From NCBI GenBank assembly GCA_022009915.1, contig CP091730.1, forward strand, positions 992,001-1,056,000: a stretch of 64,000 nucleotides of DNA, read 5' to 3'. Made by a program: the position numbers and the translations under genes. This DNA comes from Alistipes putredinis (GTDB lineage Bacteria > Bacteroidota > Bacteroidia > Bacteroidales > Rikenellaceae). Positions 1-11,410 of this stretch are shown here, piece after piece. The first letter of the stretch is position 1; each line of letters opens with the position of its first letter. The notes beneath the pieces are model-generated. The model searched no databases. It had not been told where the DNA came from and saw nothing but the letters and a program-made list of their open reading frames with translations.

Positions 1-1507
1 TCTCCCTGTGCGCCGTTTCCGGCATCGCCCCATGTCATGTTGCCTGCGGGTTTTGGGAACGGATCCTTGCGGCCCCACTGGTATGTCAGGCCTGCCACGC
101 GGGATTGGACTACCGCATCGGACTGCTCGGTCGCGAGCGTCGCGCCGAGATTGCGGTCCATGATTAAGACGCTCTTGGCCGGCAGTGCTATTGCCGACAG
201 GTCGGCGTCGTAGTTCTCCACGGCCCATATATGCCGCTCCACAGAACGTCGCCCGTGCAGTCGTCGGAAGCGTAGGCGGCTATCACTGCGTTGCCGTCGA
301 TGAACGAGGCGGGGGTCTGGAACGAAATCATGCCGGTGGAACTGTCGTATGTCACGTCCTCTATGACGGTGGAGGTCGCCGAGTTGGTGGTCCACAGCAG
401 TTTTGCACTGCGGGGCTTGATTGCTATGTCGGCCGCCGAGACGGTCTTGCTCATGGCCGTGCCGCTGCCGTCGGTCCAGTTGTAGGTGACAGCTTTGCCG
501 TTGCCCTTTACCGTAGCGTTGAACATGTACTGCGTGGCGGGGCTGCTGACGATGTAGCAGTTGGCGGTGCCGTTGTCGGACAGGCGCACCTTGGACGATA
601 CGCCGAAGTTGATTTTGGCCCTTTTGCCTGCGGGAATGCCCGATGCCGGAACGAACTTCGTACCGAGCAGTATTTCACTGCCGTCGGCCACGGCTATGAC
701 CTGCAACAGCTTGCCGGCATGCCCCGGCGTTATCTGGGCATGGAACTTCTTGGCCTGCTCTCCGGCGGAGAACGATTCGGCGGAGGCGAGTTTGAGCTCT
801 ATCTGGTTCGATTTCTCGGCGGAGGCGTAGTCTATAACCCCCGTAGTGAGGTCGATTGAAGCGCCCTCGGCCGAAAGAATCTCGTCAGGGTCCGTGCAGC
901 GCAGAATCAGCGACGAAACATTAGCCACATTCTGCTCGGCATGAATCGAAAATTCGAGCATCGAAAGCGGATGGTTGAATTGAAGGCTCACGCTGCCGCT
1001 CGGGGTCATCGTTATGTCCTCCGATACGGCATACAGAAAGTCGAGCGACGCAAGGTGCTCGGTATTGCCGGCCTCGCTTTGAGTCTGTACGGCTGGTACC
1101 GATATGGGCACTGCGGTCATGTCGTCGCCGGCCTCGGCATTATAGGGATAGTAAGCGTAGAAGTCGTGGCTGTCGGACTCTCCGCTCCACTGTGCGGCCT
1201 GTCCGTCGGCAGTGAATGTGGTTTTGGCGGCTGTATGGTCGGCGGAGTAGGGCAGGTTGGCAGCCGTGGAAGAGCCTGCGGCGTTTACGTAAAGTCCTAT
1301 CTTGTCCTCTTGGGCGACCCAGTTGAGAACGAAACCGGCCGTTCCTTCTGAAAAATTGCGTTCGCGTACTTTCGTCGGTCGAGCCGATTATTGTCATCTG
1401 CCGGTCGGAACCGCCGCTCGGGGTCGTGTCGTTGTCTACGGCAGCGTCTTTGGTACAGGAAAAAGAAAAGCGCGAGAGCACTCGCAAGCATAGTAAGTTT
1501 TTTTCAT
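1..1507 (-). CDS. Surface lipoprotein: fimbrillin-like N-terminus plus Fib_succ-type paralogous domain (3' end cut by window)
   Basis: The protein begins with a lipoprotein signal (MKKLTML..., lipobox FFSC), continues with a fimbrillin-like region, then a beta-rich module containing TANCYIVSS, and ends in the window with IMDRNLGA and YQWGRKDPF. These last motifs belong to the Fibrobacter succinogenes major paralogous domain, also seen at 56.0 and 57.6 kb. It should be an exported, lipid-anchored surface protein; its ligand is unknown. The reading frame must be repaired at an A-run just after the start, at T-runs near 1450 and 1348, and at about position 236, where WSWHIW is recovered if AGCTGG lost its T. 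The C-terminal DPCPxGWRVP part lies beyond base 1. Family assignment is confident; function is not. Confidence 0.75.
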
Positions 1508-1524
1508 AGTCGCATCCTCCCTTT

Positions 1525-1731
1525 TTAATCCCAATTATCCCAGTCGTCCACTCCTCCTATCTGAGGTAAATCCGTGTCGTCGGGGGCGCCTATGGTCAGG
1601 GAGCCTGCGAATCCGCTCTCAACCGTTATTGTGTGAATCGAAACATCAGGCGGAGTATACGAATTCCCCCTCCGAATCGAGAATAATTGCCGTCAGATGT
1701 GGCGGCAAACGTGATGTTTTTCCGTTTCCAT
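1525..1731 (-). CDS. Small hypothetical protein (about 68 aa)
   Basis: This short gene sits 17 bases upstream of the surface lipoprotein gene and probably shares its transcript. The repaired frame reads HLTAIILDSEGEFVYS, then ITVESGFAGSLTIG, and ends DDWDNWD before TAA at 1525. The pattern is clearly protein-like: acidic tail, alternating beta-type residues. Two or three indels are needed to join ATG 1731 to the stop, including an extra T near 1643. I do not recognise a family; the tail resembles the end of small proteins that precede fimbrillin-type genes. It could instead be the 3' remnant of a larger gene, since nothing else coding is visible upstream. Confidence 0.45.
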
Positions 1732-1798
1732 GAGTTAGGTTGGTTTTTATTAGTTAGTGTATGTTTCTTGCGAAAATAATTTATTAAATCGAAATAAA

Positions 1799-1806
1799 CA
1801 AATATA
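1799..1806 (-). promoter_or_regulatory. Bacteroidota -7 box (TATATTTG)
   Basis: On the minus strand the octamer TATATTTG matches TAnnTTTG and lies about 68 bases before the small gene at 1731, so it probably drives that gene and the lipoprotein after it. No clear -33 TTTG is visible. Confidence 0.4.
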
Positions 1807-1952
1807 TAATATCAATGAGGTGACGCCGTTAGGGATTTTTTTCTGTTTCGCGGGCCCGTGGCCGGTGCGGCGAAAAACGTATCGCAGGCCGCAGAAAAGC
1901 CGTTTTTTCTTTTTCCCGTAGCGGGACGGAAAAAGGCATGCGGCCGTAAAAA

Positions 1953-1978
1953 GTGCGACGCCTTTGACGGCATCGCAC
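1953..1978. terminator. Bidirectional terminator after pckA
   Basis: A 10-bp stem (GTGCGACGCC / GGCATCGCAC, one G-U pair) with a 6-base loop is flanked by T-runs on both strands, directly beyond the pckA stop. Confidence 0.75.
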
Positions 1979-1986
1979 CTTTTTTA

Positions 1987-3621
1987 TTAATAATAGGTTC
2001 TGTCTGACAGCCTATTTGAGTCCTTCGGACCGGCGGCAACGAGTTTCTTGCCCTCTTCGTTTCCGGTGAACTTGTTGAAGTTCTTGATGAAACGGCCTGC
2101 GAGGTCTTCGGCCTTGGTCTGCCACTCGGCGGCATTCTTATAGGTGTCGCGCGGGTCGAGAATCTTCGGATCTACGCCCGGAAGAGCGGTAGGAACCTTG
2201 AAGTCGAAGATAGGAATGTTCTTGGTTGCGGCCTTGTCGATTGAACCGTCCAGAATAGCGTCGATGATGCCTCTGGTATCCTTGATGGAGATACGCTTGC
2301 CGGTTCCGTTCCAGCCGGTGTTCACGAGGTATGCGGTGGCGCCGCTCTTCTGCATCTTCTTTACCAGCTCTTCGCCGTACTTGGTCGGGTGCAGCGAAAG
2401 GAATGCCGCGCCGAAGCATGCCGAGAAGGTCGGAGTCGGTTCGGTGATTCCGCGCTCGGTACCTGCGAGTTTGGCGGTGAATCCGGACAGGAAGTAGTAT
2501 TTGGTCTGCTCGGGAGTCAGAATCGAAACCGGAGGCAGTACGCCGAATGCGTCGGCCGACAGGAAGATGACCTTCTTTGCGGCGGGAGCCTTCGAAACGG
2601 GTTTTACGATGTTGTCGATGTGGTAGATAGGATACGACACGCGGGTGTTCTCGGTAACCGACTTGTCGGTGAAATCTATCTTGCCCTTCTTGTCCACCGT
2701 TACGTTTTCGAGCAGTGCGTTGCGACGGATTGCGTTCCAGATGTCGGGCTCGTTCTCCTTGCTCAGGTTGATGACCTTGGCATAGCATCCGCCCTCGAAG
2801 TTGAATACGCCGTCGTCGTCCCAGCCGTGCTCGTCATCGCCGATGAGCTGGCGTTTGGGGTCGGTCGAAAGGGTGGTCTTGCCGGTTCCCGACAGACCGA
2901 AGAAGATAGCGGTCTCGCCCTTCTCGTTGGTGTTGGCCGAGCAGTGCATCGAAGCCATGCCTTTGAGCGGAAGCAGGTAGTTCATGTAGGAGAACATACC
3001 CTTCTTCATCTCGCCGCCGTACCATGTGTTGATGATGACCTGCATCTTCTCGGTGAGGTTGAACACAACGGCGGTCTCGGAGTTGAGGCCCAGCTCCTTG
3101 TAGTTCTTTACCTTCGCTTTCGAAGCGTTGAGCACTACGAAATCGGGCTCGCCGTAGGTTTCCAGTTCGGCGTCGGTCGGACGGATGAACATGTTCTTCA
3201 CGAAGTGAGCCTGCCATGCCACCTCCATGATGAAGCGGATTTTCAGACGGCTGTTCTCGTTCGCGCCGCAGAAAGTGTCCACGACGTAGAGTTTCTTGCC
3301 GGAAAGCTCCTGAGTGGCGATTTTTTTGAGCTCTTTCCAAGCCTTCTTGGTCACGGGCTTGTTGTCGTTCTTGTACTCGTCGCTGGTCCACCAGAGGGTG
3401 TCTTTGGTGGTCTCGTCCATCACTAAGCATTTGTCCTTGGGCGAACGGCCGGTGTAGATGCCGGTCATTACGTTCACGGCGTCCATCTCGGTGAGCTGGC
3501 CTTTTTCATATCCGCGCAGGCCTTTCTTGGTCTCCTCGCGGAAGAGTTCGTCGTAAGACGGATTGTACACTACCTCGGTCGCGCCCGTGATACCGTACTT
3601 TTTCAAATCAATCTTTGCCAT
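1987..3621 (-). CDS. pckA: Phosphoenolpyruvate carboxykinase (ATP)
   Basis: This cytosolic enzyme interconverts oxaloacetate plus ATP with phosphoenolpyruvate plus CO2; in gut Bacteroidota it usually runs toward oxaloacetate during fermentation. The start MAKIDLKKYG is the only one giving a family-like N-terminus. GLSGTGKTTLS (near residue 242) is the P-loop, followed by the metal/kinase-2 segment IGDDEHGWDDD; the early RSPKDK motif is present. Length fits the family at about 540 residues. The last residues as read (DSNRLSDRTYY) are atypical. If AGCT was reduced to ACT near 2020, the end becomes GPKELK with a stop at 2012, a normal PEPCK tail. The gene is monocistronic with its own promoter and terminator. 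Confidence 0.97.
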   Translation of the reverse strand: MAKIDLKKYGITGATEVVYNPSYDELFREETKKGLRGYEKGQLTEMDAVNVMTGIYTGRSPKDKCLVMDETTKDTLWWTSDEYKNDNKPVTKKAWKELKKIATQELSGKKLYVVDTFCGANENSRLKIRFIMEVAWQAHFVKNMFIRPTDAELETYGEPDFVVLNASKAKVKNYKELGLNSETAVVFNLTEKMQVIINTWYGGEMKKGMFSYMNYLLPLKGMASMHCSANTNEKGETAIFFGLSGTGKTTLSTDPKRQLIGDDEHGWDDDGVFNFEGGCYAKVINLSKENEPDIWNAIRRNALLENVTVDKKGKIDFTDKSVTENTRVSYPIYHIDNIVKPVSKAPAAKKVIFLSADAFGVLPPVSILTPEQTKYYFLSGFTAKLAGTERGITEPTPTFSACFGAAFLSLHPTKYGEELVKKMQKSGATAYLVNTGWNGTGKRISIKDTRGIIDAILDGSIDKAATKNIPIFDFKVPTALPGVDPKILDPRDTYKNAAEWQTKAEDLAGRFIKNFNKFTGNEEGKKLVAAGPKDSNRLSDRTYY

Positions 3622-3671
3622 AGTTTTTTTATTTTTATTGTAAAAACCTCTTTTGCGTCTTTTTACCGCTA

Positions 3672-3679
3672 CAAAGATA
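3672..3679 (-). promoter_or_regulatory. pckA promoter -7 box (TATCTTTG)
   Basis: TATCTTTG on the minus strand fits TAnnTTTG and lies about 50 bases before the pckA ATG. The 3622-3876 gap between the divergent pckA and hemW is AT-rich and holds no gene. Confidence 0.5.
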
Positions 3680-3876
3680 TGTAAAACTTTTTGTATTGTT
3701 ATGCAAATAACAAAGCTATCTTCAATTTTTAATAATAATTTCATCTCGATTTTTGCGCGTTGATAATCAGTGACTTGCGTTTGCGTGTCCGATGACCTTT
3801 TTATAATAAACCGGATGTTTTTTCGTTTTTTAGGATATATTTTTTTAATTTTAAGACACAAAATCCGTACCCAGCT

Positions 3877-4990
3877 ATGGCCGGCGTATACATACACATC
3901 CCGTTTTGCAAGCGCGTATGCGGCTATTGCGACTTTTTCAAGAGCGTTTCGCTCGCCGCTGCGGACGACATGCACGCGGCCATTTTGCGAGAAATATCGT
4001 CCGAAGCCCGATTCATTGCAGACAAAGAAATTTCTACCGTCTATTTCGGCGGCGGGACTCCGACCGTATACGGACCCGATAGGCTGCAAGCCATTATCGA
4101 CAGCATCGCCGGCACGTGGGACTGTTCGTCTCTTGCCGAGGTCACCTTGGAGGCCAATCCGGACGATTTGAGCGAGGAGTACGTCAGGCGGCTCCGCACG
4201 ACCGGCATAAACCGTCTGAGCATAGGCATTCAGTCGCTGCACGACGACGAGCTGCGCAAAATGAACCGCAGGCACGATGCCGCCCAAGCAGTCTCGGCGG
4301 TAAAACGTGCGCAGGATGCGGGATTCGACAACATCACGGTGGATTTGATTTACGGCCTGCCGTTCTCCGATGCAAGGCGCTGGGAGAGTACGCTGCAAGG
4401 CGTCTGCGAGTTGGATGTGCAGCATATTTCGGCCTATCACCTGACGATTGAGTCCGGAACCGCATTCGGCCGCAGGGTGGCAAGGGGCGAAATCACGGCG
4501 GTGAGCGAGGAGGAGAGCGAGCGGCAGTACGCGATTCTGCACCGGATGCTGACAAGCGGCGGCTACGAGCATTACGAGGTCTCGAATTTCGCACGCAAGG
4601 GATTCCGTTCGCGTCACAACAGCGGTTATTGGACCGGCGAACACTATCTCGGAGTCGGTCCTGCGGCACATTCGTTCAACGGAGAGGTGCGGCGGTGGGC
4701 CGCGGGCGACATCGGCCGATATTTGTCGGGTGCGGATATTTATGAATTGGAGACGCTGTCCGAAGAGCAGAAGTACGACGAGAATGTCAGGACCTCGCTC
4801 CGCAGGGCGGAGGGCGTCGATTTGCGTGAGTTGGAGAGGCGATTCGGGGCATACAAATTGCAATATTTCACTCGCGCGGCCGAAAAAGTATGTGCGAAGC
4901 GGTTTGCTGTGCGCCTCGGAAAACAGTTACAGGGTCGCTCCCGAGAATTTTTTGCTTTCGGATATGATAATATGCGACCTTTTCGCCTGA
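3877..4990 (+). CDS. hemW: Radical SAM heme chaperone HemW (coproporphyrinogen III oxidase-like)
   Basis: The N-terminus MAGVYIHIPFC carries the radical SAM triad CX3CX2C (Cys 11, 15, 18), with the family-typical extra Cys-free tail, followed by YFGGGTPT, RLSIGIQS and the HemW-type VDLIYGLP and GVGPAAHSF motifs. HemW binds a 4Fe-4S cluster, SAM and heme and is thought to deliver heme to target proteins; it is often misnamed HemN. The frame is lost in the A-run at 4883-4887; removing one A restores a C-terminus ending MIICDLFA at TGA 4990. It diverges from pckA and is followed by the glycogen cluster with a separate promoter. Confidence 0.9.
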
Positions 4991-5014
4991 AATTTATTAT
5001 TATTTAAGAAGCAT

Positions 5015-5022
5015 TATATTTG
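5015..5022 (+). promoter_or_regulatory. Glycogen cluster promoter -7 box (TATATTTG)
   Basis: A perfect TAnnTTTG match about 70 bases upstream of the synthase-phosphorylase ATG. Confidence 0.55.
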
Positions 5023-5091
5023 CAACCCGAACGATTCGCATAGTAACAAGTAGGAAAAAAATAAAGTCGAAGAAAATAATTAGGGAAAAAG

Positions 5092-8000
5092 ATGAACAAG
5101 AAGAAAAACAGAAGAGATGGTACCGGACTTTCTGTTCGAAGTGAAGCTGGGAGGTTTGCAACAAGGTGGGCGGCATACATACCGTGCTGGCGACCAAGGC
5201 TCTTACCATGAGGCAGATGCTGGGAGACAAATATATGGTCATAGGACCCGACGTGCATCGCGAGGATGCCAACACTGAATTCGAGGAGGATACGGAGGCT
5301 CTCAAACTCTGGCGCCAGTCCTCTATAACGAAGGCATTCGCATAAAGGTTGGCCGTTGGCGGGTCGAGGGTTCTCCGCTTGCGGTGCTGGTGGATTTCAG
5401 TTCGTTTTTCGGACAGAAGGACGAAATCCTGCAATTTTTCTGGAATACCTACCGCGTGGACTCGATTAGCGGACAGTGGGATTACATAGAACCGGTTCTG
5501 TTCGGTTATGCTGCCGGAAAGGTGATAGAGAGCTATACCAACAATTTCTGCAACCTCACCGACCGCATGGCCGCGCATTTCCACGAGTGGATGACGGCTT
5601 CGGGCGGGTTGTATCTGCGCAAGTTCTCGCCTTTCATCGCCACGGTCTTTACCACGCATGCGACCGTCATGGGACGCTGCATGGCCGGAAACGGCATTCC
5701 GCTGTACAGCTCGCTCGCGACGGTGAATTCCGACGAGATGGCTCGCCGTTTCGGGGTGGTGGCCAAACATTCGATGGAGAAGATAGCCGCGACGTATCAC
5801 GACGCTTTCCTTACGGTGAGCGACATCACGGCCGAGGAGTGCCGCTGTCTTCTGGGACGCGAACCGGATATCGTTACGCCGAACGGTTTCGAGGACGACG
5901 TGGTCTGGAAAGGCGAACAGATGACCGAAAAACGTGCTGCGGCGCGTGGGGCCATGATTCGCGTGGCGGAGGCGTGTCTGGGCATGAAGTTCGCCGAAGA
6001 GCCTCTGATAGTGGGGACGAGCGGCCGCTACGAGTTCAAGAACAAGGGTCTGGACGTTTTTCTGGATTCGCTGAAAAAGATAGCCGAGAAATATCCGGAC
6101 GGACGTCCCGTGCTGGCATATATAACGGTTCCTGCGGGCAACAACGGGCCGCGCCGCGACCTCCGGCAGCATCTTGCCGACGGCAATTCGCCCATAGACG
6201 CCTCGCAGCTCAAATACACGACCCACTATCTGGAAAATCCCGCATGGGACCCGATTGTGGCGTCGATAAGCGGCAGCGTCCTCGAAAGGGAGGACAGCCG
6301 CGTGAAGGTTATTTTCGTTCCCACGTACCTGAACGGCAGCGACGGAATATTCGACATGACGTACTATGATTTGCTTTCGGGCATGGACCTTACGGTATTC
6401 GCTTCGTATTACGAGCCGTGGGGATATACTCCGTTGGAGAGCGTCGCGTTCTCCGTTCCGACCGTCACCACCACTCTGGCCGGTTTCGGACTGTGGGCGG
6501 AAAAGGCCGACTCGCAGCACGAGGGGGTAATCATAATCGACAGGACGGACAGCAACGACGCCGAAGTGGTGGCCCGCATAGCCGAATCCGTGAACGAGGT
6601 TGCGGCGATGGACGCCCAGCGAGCAGAGGCCCTGCGAGCTTCGGCATACGAAATATCGTGCAAGGCCCAGTGGAAGCACTTCATCGAGTACTATCGCGAG
6701 GGCTACGACATCGCTCTGCGCAGTGCCGAGCACCGCACTTCGGGGGCCATGTACGACACGCCGGCGGGAGAACACTTCAACATGAACCGCCAGCAGACTG
6801 TATCCGGCAAGCCCACATGGACGCGCATCATGATAGAGAAATCGCTGCCGGAGCGTCTGCACGCCCTCGAAATTCTTTCGCGCAATCTCTGGTGGTCGTG
6901 GACGCTGGGGGCGCACGAGCTGTTCGAATATATAGATACGGAGCTGTGGTCCGACTGCGAGCACAACCCGATAGAGTTTTTGGATAAACTCAATTTCAAA
7001 CGCATCAAGGAGCTCGAAAGGGACGAGGAGTTTTTGTCCAAGCTCGACGGCGTATACGCGGCGTTCCGCGAATACATGAGCGAGAAGAAGGATGCGACAT
7101 CTCCCAAAATCGCCTATTTCAGCATGGAGTACGGACTGCACTCCTCGCTTAAAATATACTCCGGAGGTCTCGGCATACTTGCCGGCGACTATCTGAAAGA
7201 AGCCAGCGACAAGAACGTGAACATGGTGGCCGTGGGGCTGCTGTACCGTTACGGATATTTCACGCAGCGCCTTTCGGCGCAGGGTTCGCAGGAGGCTACC
7301 TACGAGGCCCAGAATTTCCACAAGCTGCCCATATCTCCGGTCCGCGACGCCGACGGCGGCTGGGTGAGCGTACAGATAGCCTTCCCGGGTCGTAACGTTA
7401 CGGCCCGCGTGTGGAAGTGCGAGGTCGGACGGACCGACCTGTATCTGCTCGACACCGACCACGAACTGAATCAGGACGAGGACCGTTCCATTACCCATTA
7501 CCTTTACGGCGGTGACTGGGAGAACCGCCTCAAACAGGAGATACTGCTCGGCGTGGGAGGTATCCGTGCCCTGAATGCGATGGGCATAGTGCAGGACGTA
7601 TACCACTGCAACGAGGGACATGCCGCCTTTATCGGCATAGAGCGCATCAGGAATCTTATAAACAACGCCAAACTGTCGTTCGGGGAGGCTCTGGAAGCGG
7701 TCAGAAGCTCTTCGCTGTTTACCACCCATACGCCCGTTCCGGCCGGACACGACGCATTTCCGGAGAGCATGATACGTCAGTACATGTCGCACTACCCCGA
7801 CCGGTTAGGTATCACGTGGGAGCAGTTCATAAACCTCGGAAAGACCAATCCGGCCGATGCGAACGAGCGTTTCTCGATGAGCGTTCTGGCATGCAATCTC
7901 TCGCAGGAGGTCAATGGCGTGAGCTGGTTGCACGGCGAGGTCAGCAAGAAGATTCTGGCAGGCATCTGGCCCGGGTATTTCAAGGACGAGCTGCACATCG

Positions 8001-9350
8001 GCTACGTTACCAACGGAGTGCACTTCCCGACGTGGACGGCTTCGGTCCTGCGCAAACTGTATGCGAAGTATTTCGCCGAAGGATTCAGCCGGCATACCTA
8101 TAATATTTCCGCATGGCAGAAGGTCGCCCGCATTCCTGACGACGAACTCTGGGACGCGCGAATGTCGCTCAAAAAAACGGCTCATCAAGACCGTCGGACG
8201 GCGAATCAGCGACCCGAAACACGGCATCACCGGCAATCCGGCCGATATGGTAAGGATTCGCGAATCGCTGCGGCCGGACGTGCTCACCATCGGTTTCGCG
8301 AGACGTTTCGCCACCTACAAGCGGGCCTACCTGCTGTTCACCGACTTGGAGCGTCTTTCGTCGATTGTCAATAACAAGCAGCGCCCCGTGCAGTTCATCT
8401 TTGCCGGCAAGGCGCATCCCAACGACAAACCCGGACAGGACCTTATCAAACGGATAGTCGAGGTGGCAGCCATGCCGCAGTTCGTCGGCAAGATTCTGTT
8501 CTTGCAGAATTACGACATGGAGCTGGCGCGGCGAATGGTGCAGGGTGTGGACGTATGGCTCAATACTCCGACGCGACCGCTCGAAGCCTCGGGCACCAGC
8601 GGCGAGAAGGCTGTGATGAACGGCGTGTTGCAGTTCTCGGTGCTGGACGGCTGGTGGGTCGAAGGCTACAAGGAGGGCGCCGGATGGATGCTGCCGATGG
8701 AGAGGACCTATCAGGATCAGAATTTTCAGGATGAGCTGGATGCCGAGCTGATATACAATACGATAGAGGAAAAAATAGCGCCGCTGTACTACGACCGTCC
8801 CGACGGACTGCCCACAGGGTGGATTGCTTCGATTAAAAGTTGCATTGCGGATATTGCGGCCAACTTCACCACGAACCGCATGCTCATCGACTACGAGCGC
8901 AAGTTCTACCGTCCTCTTGCCGAGCGCAGCGCTGCCGTCGCGGCGGACAATTATGCCATGGCACGCGACATCGCCGCATGGAAACGCAAGGTAAGTTCTC
9001 AGTGGGGGAGATGTCAAGATACTCGGCGTCAAACGTTTCGATATGGACAAGGAGGCCATACTCTTGGGGCATTCGTACAGAATCGAGGTGGTTATGGACA
9101 TCGCCGGACTCGAACCCGAGGATGTCGGCGTGGAGTTCGTCATAGCCAGCCAGATAGAGCAGGAGCAGGGCGTGAAGGTGATAAGCAAGAAGGAGCCTGA
9201 ACGTCGAGAAGCGCAACGGCAGCCATGTGCTGTATTCGATCGATATGACCCCCGATGTTACGGGTTCTTACGATTTCGCCCCTGAGGGCTTTCCCGAAAA
9301 ATCCGGCCTTGCCTCACAGAATGGATTTCGCTCTTGTGAAATGGGCCTGA
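5092..9350 (+). CDS. glgP: Glycogen synthase (GT3-like) / alpha-glucan phosphorylase (GT35) fusion
   Basis: A protein of about 1,420 residues with two enzymes in one chain. Residues 1-550 match the eukaryote-type GT3 glycogen synthase (EVSWEVCNKVGGIHTVLATK, later YYEPWGYTPLES). After a linker comes an alpha-glucan phosphorylase of the TIGR02094 type, with YFSMEYGLHSS, CNEGHAAF and SGTSGEKAVMNG near the PLP and phosphate sites. Fusing chain building with phosphorolysis is typical of Bacteroidota. It leads a cluster with debranching enzyme, GT4 transferase and GH57 amylase. The frame is broken at 5104-5108, 5145, 5318, 8170, 9005, 9196 and 9286; three of these sites are AGCT. A conserved-looking tail MDFALVKW precedes TGA 9350. 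Confidence 0.92.
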
Positions 9351-9379
9351 AAAATGTGAAAAGTCGAGAAAAAAACCGC

Positions 9380-9387
9380 TATATTTG
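9380..9387 (+). promoter_or_regulatory. Internal promoter -7 box (TATATTTG)
   Basis: A perfect TAnnTTTG match in the 103-base gap before the debranching enzyme gene, so the rest of the cluster may also be transcribed separately. Confidence 0.5.
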
Positions 9388-9453
9388 TAATGAAGCCGCC
9401 GCGAGTGTGCGGCGGCGCATGAAAACCCGAACCGAAAAAAAGAGAATTCAATC

Positions 9454-11388
9454 ATGTCTGTTCTGAAATTCGACAAAAACAGCCTCGGCAACCTCGAATA
9501 CTCGCTCAAACGCGAGATGCTCTCCACGGACCGTACCGGAGGATACATGAGCACGACCATAGTCTGCTGCAATACGAGGAAGTATCACGGACTGATGGTC
9601 GCACCGATAGACGATTCGGACAAGAGCTATGTGCTGCTTTCGTCTCTGGACGAGACGGTCATCCAGCACGAGAAATCGTTCAATCTGGCTTTGCACAGTT
9701 TCCCGGGGGTGTATGAACCGCGCGGACATAAGTACATAACTGATTTCAGCTATACGCCCACTCCGACGATAACCTATCGCGTGGGCGGCGTGGTGCTGCG
9801 CAAGGAACTGCTGTGGGTGCATTCGCGCACGCATCTGCTGATTCGCTACACGCTGCTCGACGCCCATTCCGATACGCGCCTTCGTCTGAGGCCTTTTCTG
9901 GCATTCCGAGACCGCCATTCGCTCTCGCAGGCCAACATGTTCGCCGACGGGCATACCGAACCGGTGAAAAACGGCGTAAGGTGCCGCCTGTACAGCGAGT
10001 TCCCGTATCTGTACATGCAGACCGACCGTGCGGATGCAGAGTTCGTCCCCGCTCCCGACTGGTACTACAATTTCGAGTACATGGAGGAGAAGCAGCGGGG
10101 GTATCCTTTCCACGAGGATTTGCTTACGCCCGGATATTTCGAAGTTGAGATAAAGAAAGGTCACGGCGTGATTTTCTCCTGCTCGCTGGAAGAGATGCGC
10201 TCGACCCGCGAGATAGGCACTCTGTTCGAAGGCGAACTGTCCAAACGCTCGGACAAGAAGGACTTCCGTACATGCCTCGAACATTCGGCACGCCAGTTCA
10301 TAGTCCGCCGCGGCGACAAGACCGAAGTGGCTGCCGGTTATCCGTGGTTCGGACGCTGGGGACGCGATACGTTCATAGCGCTGCCCGGCATAACGCTCTC
10401 GCGCGGCGACGTGCGGAGGCTGTATAGACGTGCTGGACACCATGACCCGCGAAATGCGGGACGGACTGTTCCCCAACATGGGGTCGGCCTACAACTCTGT
10501 GGACGCGCCGCTGTGGTTTTTCTGGACGCTGCAACAGACGGAAAAGCATGTGGGGGCGCGAGAGATTTGGAAGTTGTACGGACAGAAGATGAAAGACGTC
10601 TTGAGGCGTACCGGCGAGGCATCGGCTCTGTGATAAGGGTGGACGAGAATGCGTTGGTGTGGGCCTCGCATCCGAAGTGGGCCATGACATGGATGGATGC
10701 CGTGGTGGACGGAAAGCCCGTTACGGGCCGCGACGGACATCAGGTCGAGATAAACGCCCTGTGGTATAATGCCGTATGCTATACGCTGCATCTGGCCGCG
10801 GAGTTCGGGGACAGCGAGTTCGTGGAGCGCTGGGGCGGATTCGAACGCCGTATCAAGGAGTCGTTCCTCTCCGAATTCTGGTTTCAGGAGTCGGGCTATC
10901 TTGCGGATTACGTCTGCGACGGAGTGCAGAACTGGTACATACGGCCCAATCAGATAATCGCGTGCTCGCTGCCATACAAGATGCTCGACGAGCAGCAGCA
11001 GATGAGCGTGATAAGAATCGTGCGCCAGCATCTGCTCACGCCCAAGGGGCTGCGCACACTTTCGCCCCGCAATCCTCTGTACAAGGGCAGATACGAGGGC
11101 GACCAGCCCACGCGCGACAGGGCCTATCATCAGGGTACTGTGTGGGTATGGCCTTTGGAACACTACGTAAGGGCCAATTTCGATATTTCGGGTGCAGCAT
11201 TCTTGCCGCAGGCCCGGGAGTTGTTGGAGGCTTTCGACGAGGATTTGAGCGTGTACGGAATAGGTTCGGTGGCCGAGATTTTCGACGGCGATCCCCCTTA
11301 CGAATCACGCGGCGCCATTTCGCAGGCATGGAGCGTGGGCGCGATTCTGAGAATCATGGAGATGATAAGCGAATACGAGAAACAGTAA
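9454..11388 (+). CDS. Glycogen debranching enzyme (GH133-type amylo-alpha-1,6-glucosidase)
   Basis: The N-terminal half is the bacterial GDE_N domain (STDRTGGYMSTT, NTRKYHGLMVAP); the C-terminal half is an alpha/alpha toroid with YPWFGRWGRDTFIALPG, WMDAVVDGKPVTGR and NALWYNA, the amylo-1,6-glucosidase signature. It hydrolyses branch stubs of glycogen in the cytoplasm. Two opposing indels (an AGCT turned into AGGCT at 10417-10421, and a lost base near 10601) leave about 60 residues out of frame between GDVRR and RRGIGSV while the flanks stay in one frame, so an automatic caller would miss the damage. The alternative frame there reads LDTMTREMRDGLFPNMG, the true sequence. Confidence 0.92.
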   Translation: MSVLKFDKNSLGNLEYSLKREMLSTDRTGGYMSTTIVCCNTRKYHGLMVAPIDDSDKSYVLLSSLDETVIQHEKSFNLALHSFPGVYEPRGHKYITDFSYTPTPTITYRVGGVVLRKELLWVHSRTHLLIRYTLLDAHSDTRLRLRPFLAFRDRHSLSQANMFADGHTEPVKNGVRCRLYSEFPYLYMQTDRADAEFVPAPDWYYNFEYMEEKQRGYPFHEDLLTPGYFEVEIKKGHGVIFSCSLEEMRSTREIGTLFEGELSKRSDKKDFRTCLEHSARQFIVRRGDKTEVAAGYPWFGRWGRDTFIALPGITLSRGDVRRLYRRAGHHDPRNAGRTVPQHGVGLQLCGRAAVVFLDAATDGKACGGARDLEVVRTEDERRLEAYRRGIGSVIRVDENALVWASHPKWAMTWMDAVVDGKPVTGRDGHQVEINALWYNAVCYTLHLAAEFGDSEFVERWGGFERRIKESFLSEFWFQESGYLADYVCDGVQNWYIRPNQIIACSLPYKMLDEQQQMSVIRIVRQHLLTPKGLRTLSPRNPLYKGRYEGDQPTRDRAYHQGTVWVWPLEHYVRANFDISGAAFLPQARELLEAFDEDLSVYGIGSVAEIFDGDPPYESRGAISQAWSVGAILRIMEMISEYEKQ

Positions 11389-11410
11389 AATTTATAGGAA
11401 ACATACGATT

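Noticed and set aside
5000..7792. Long minus-strand open frame of 930 codons opposite the glycogen synthase
   Set aside because: It is the complement of strongly conserved GT3/GT35 coding sequence and begins in no promoter context.
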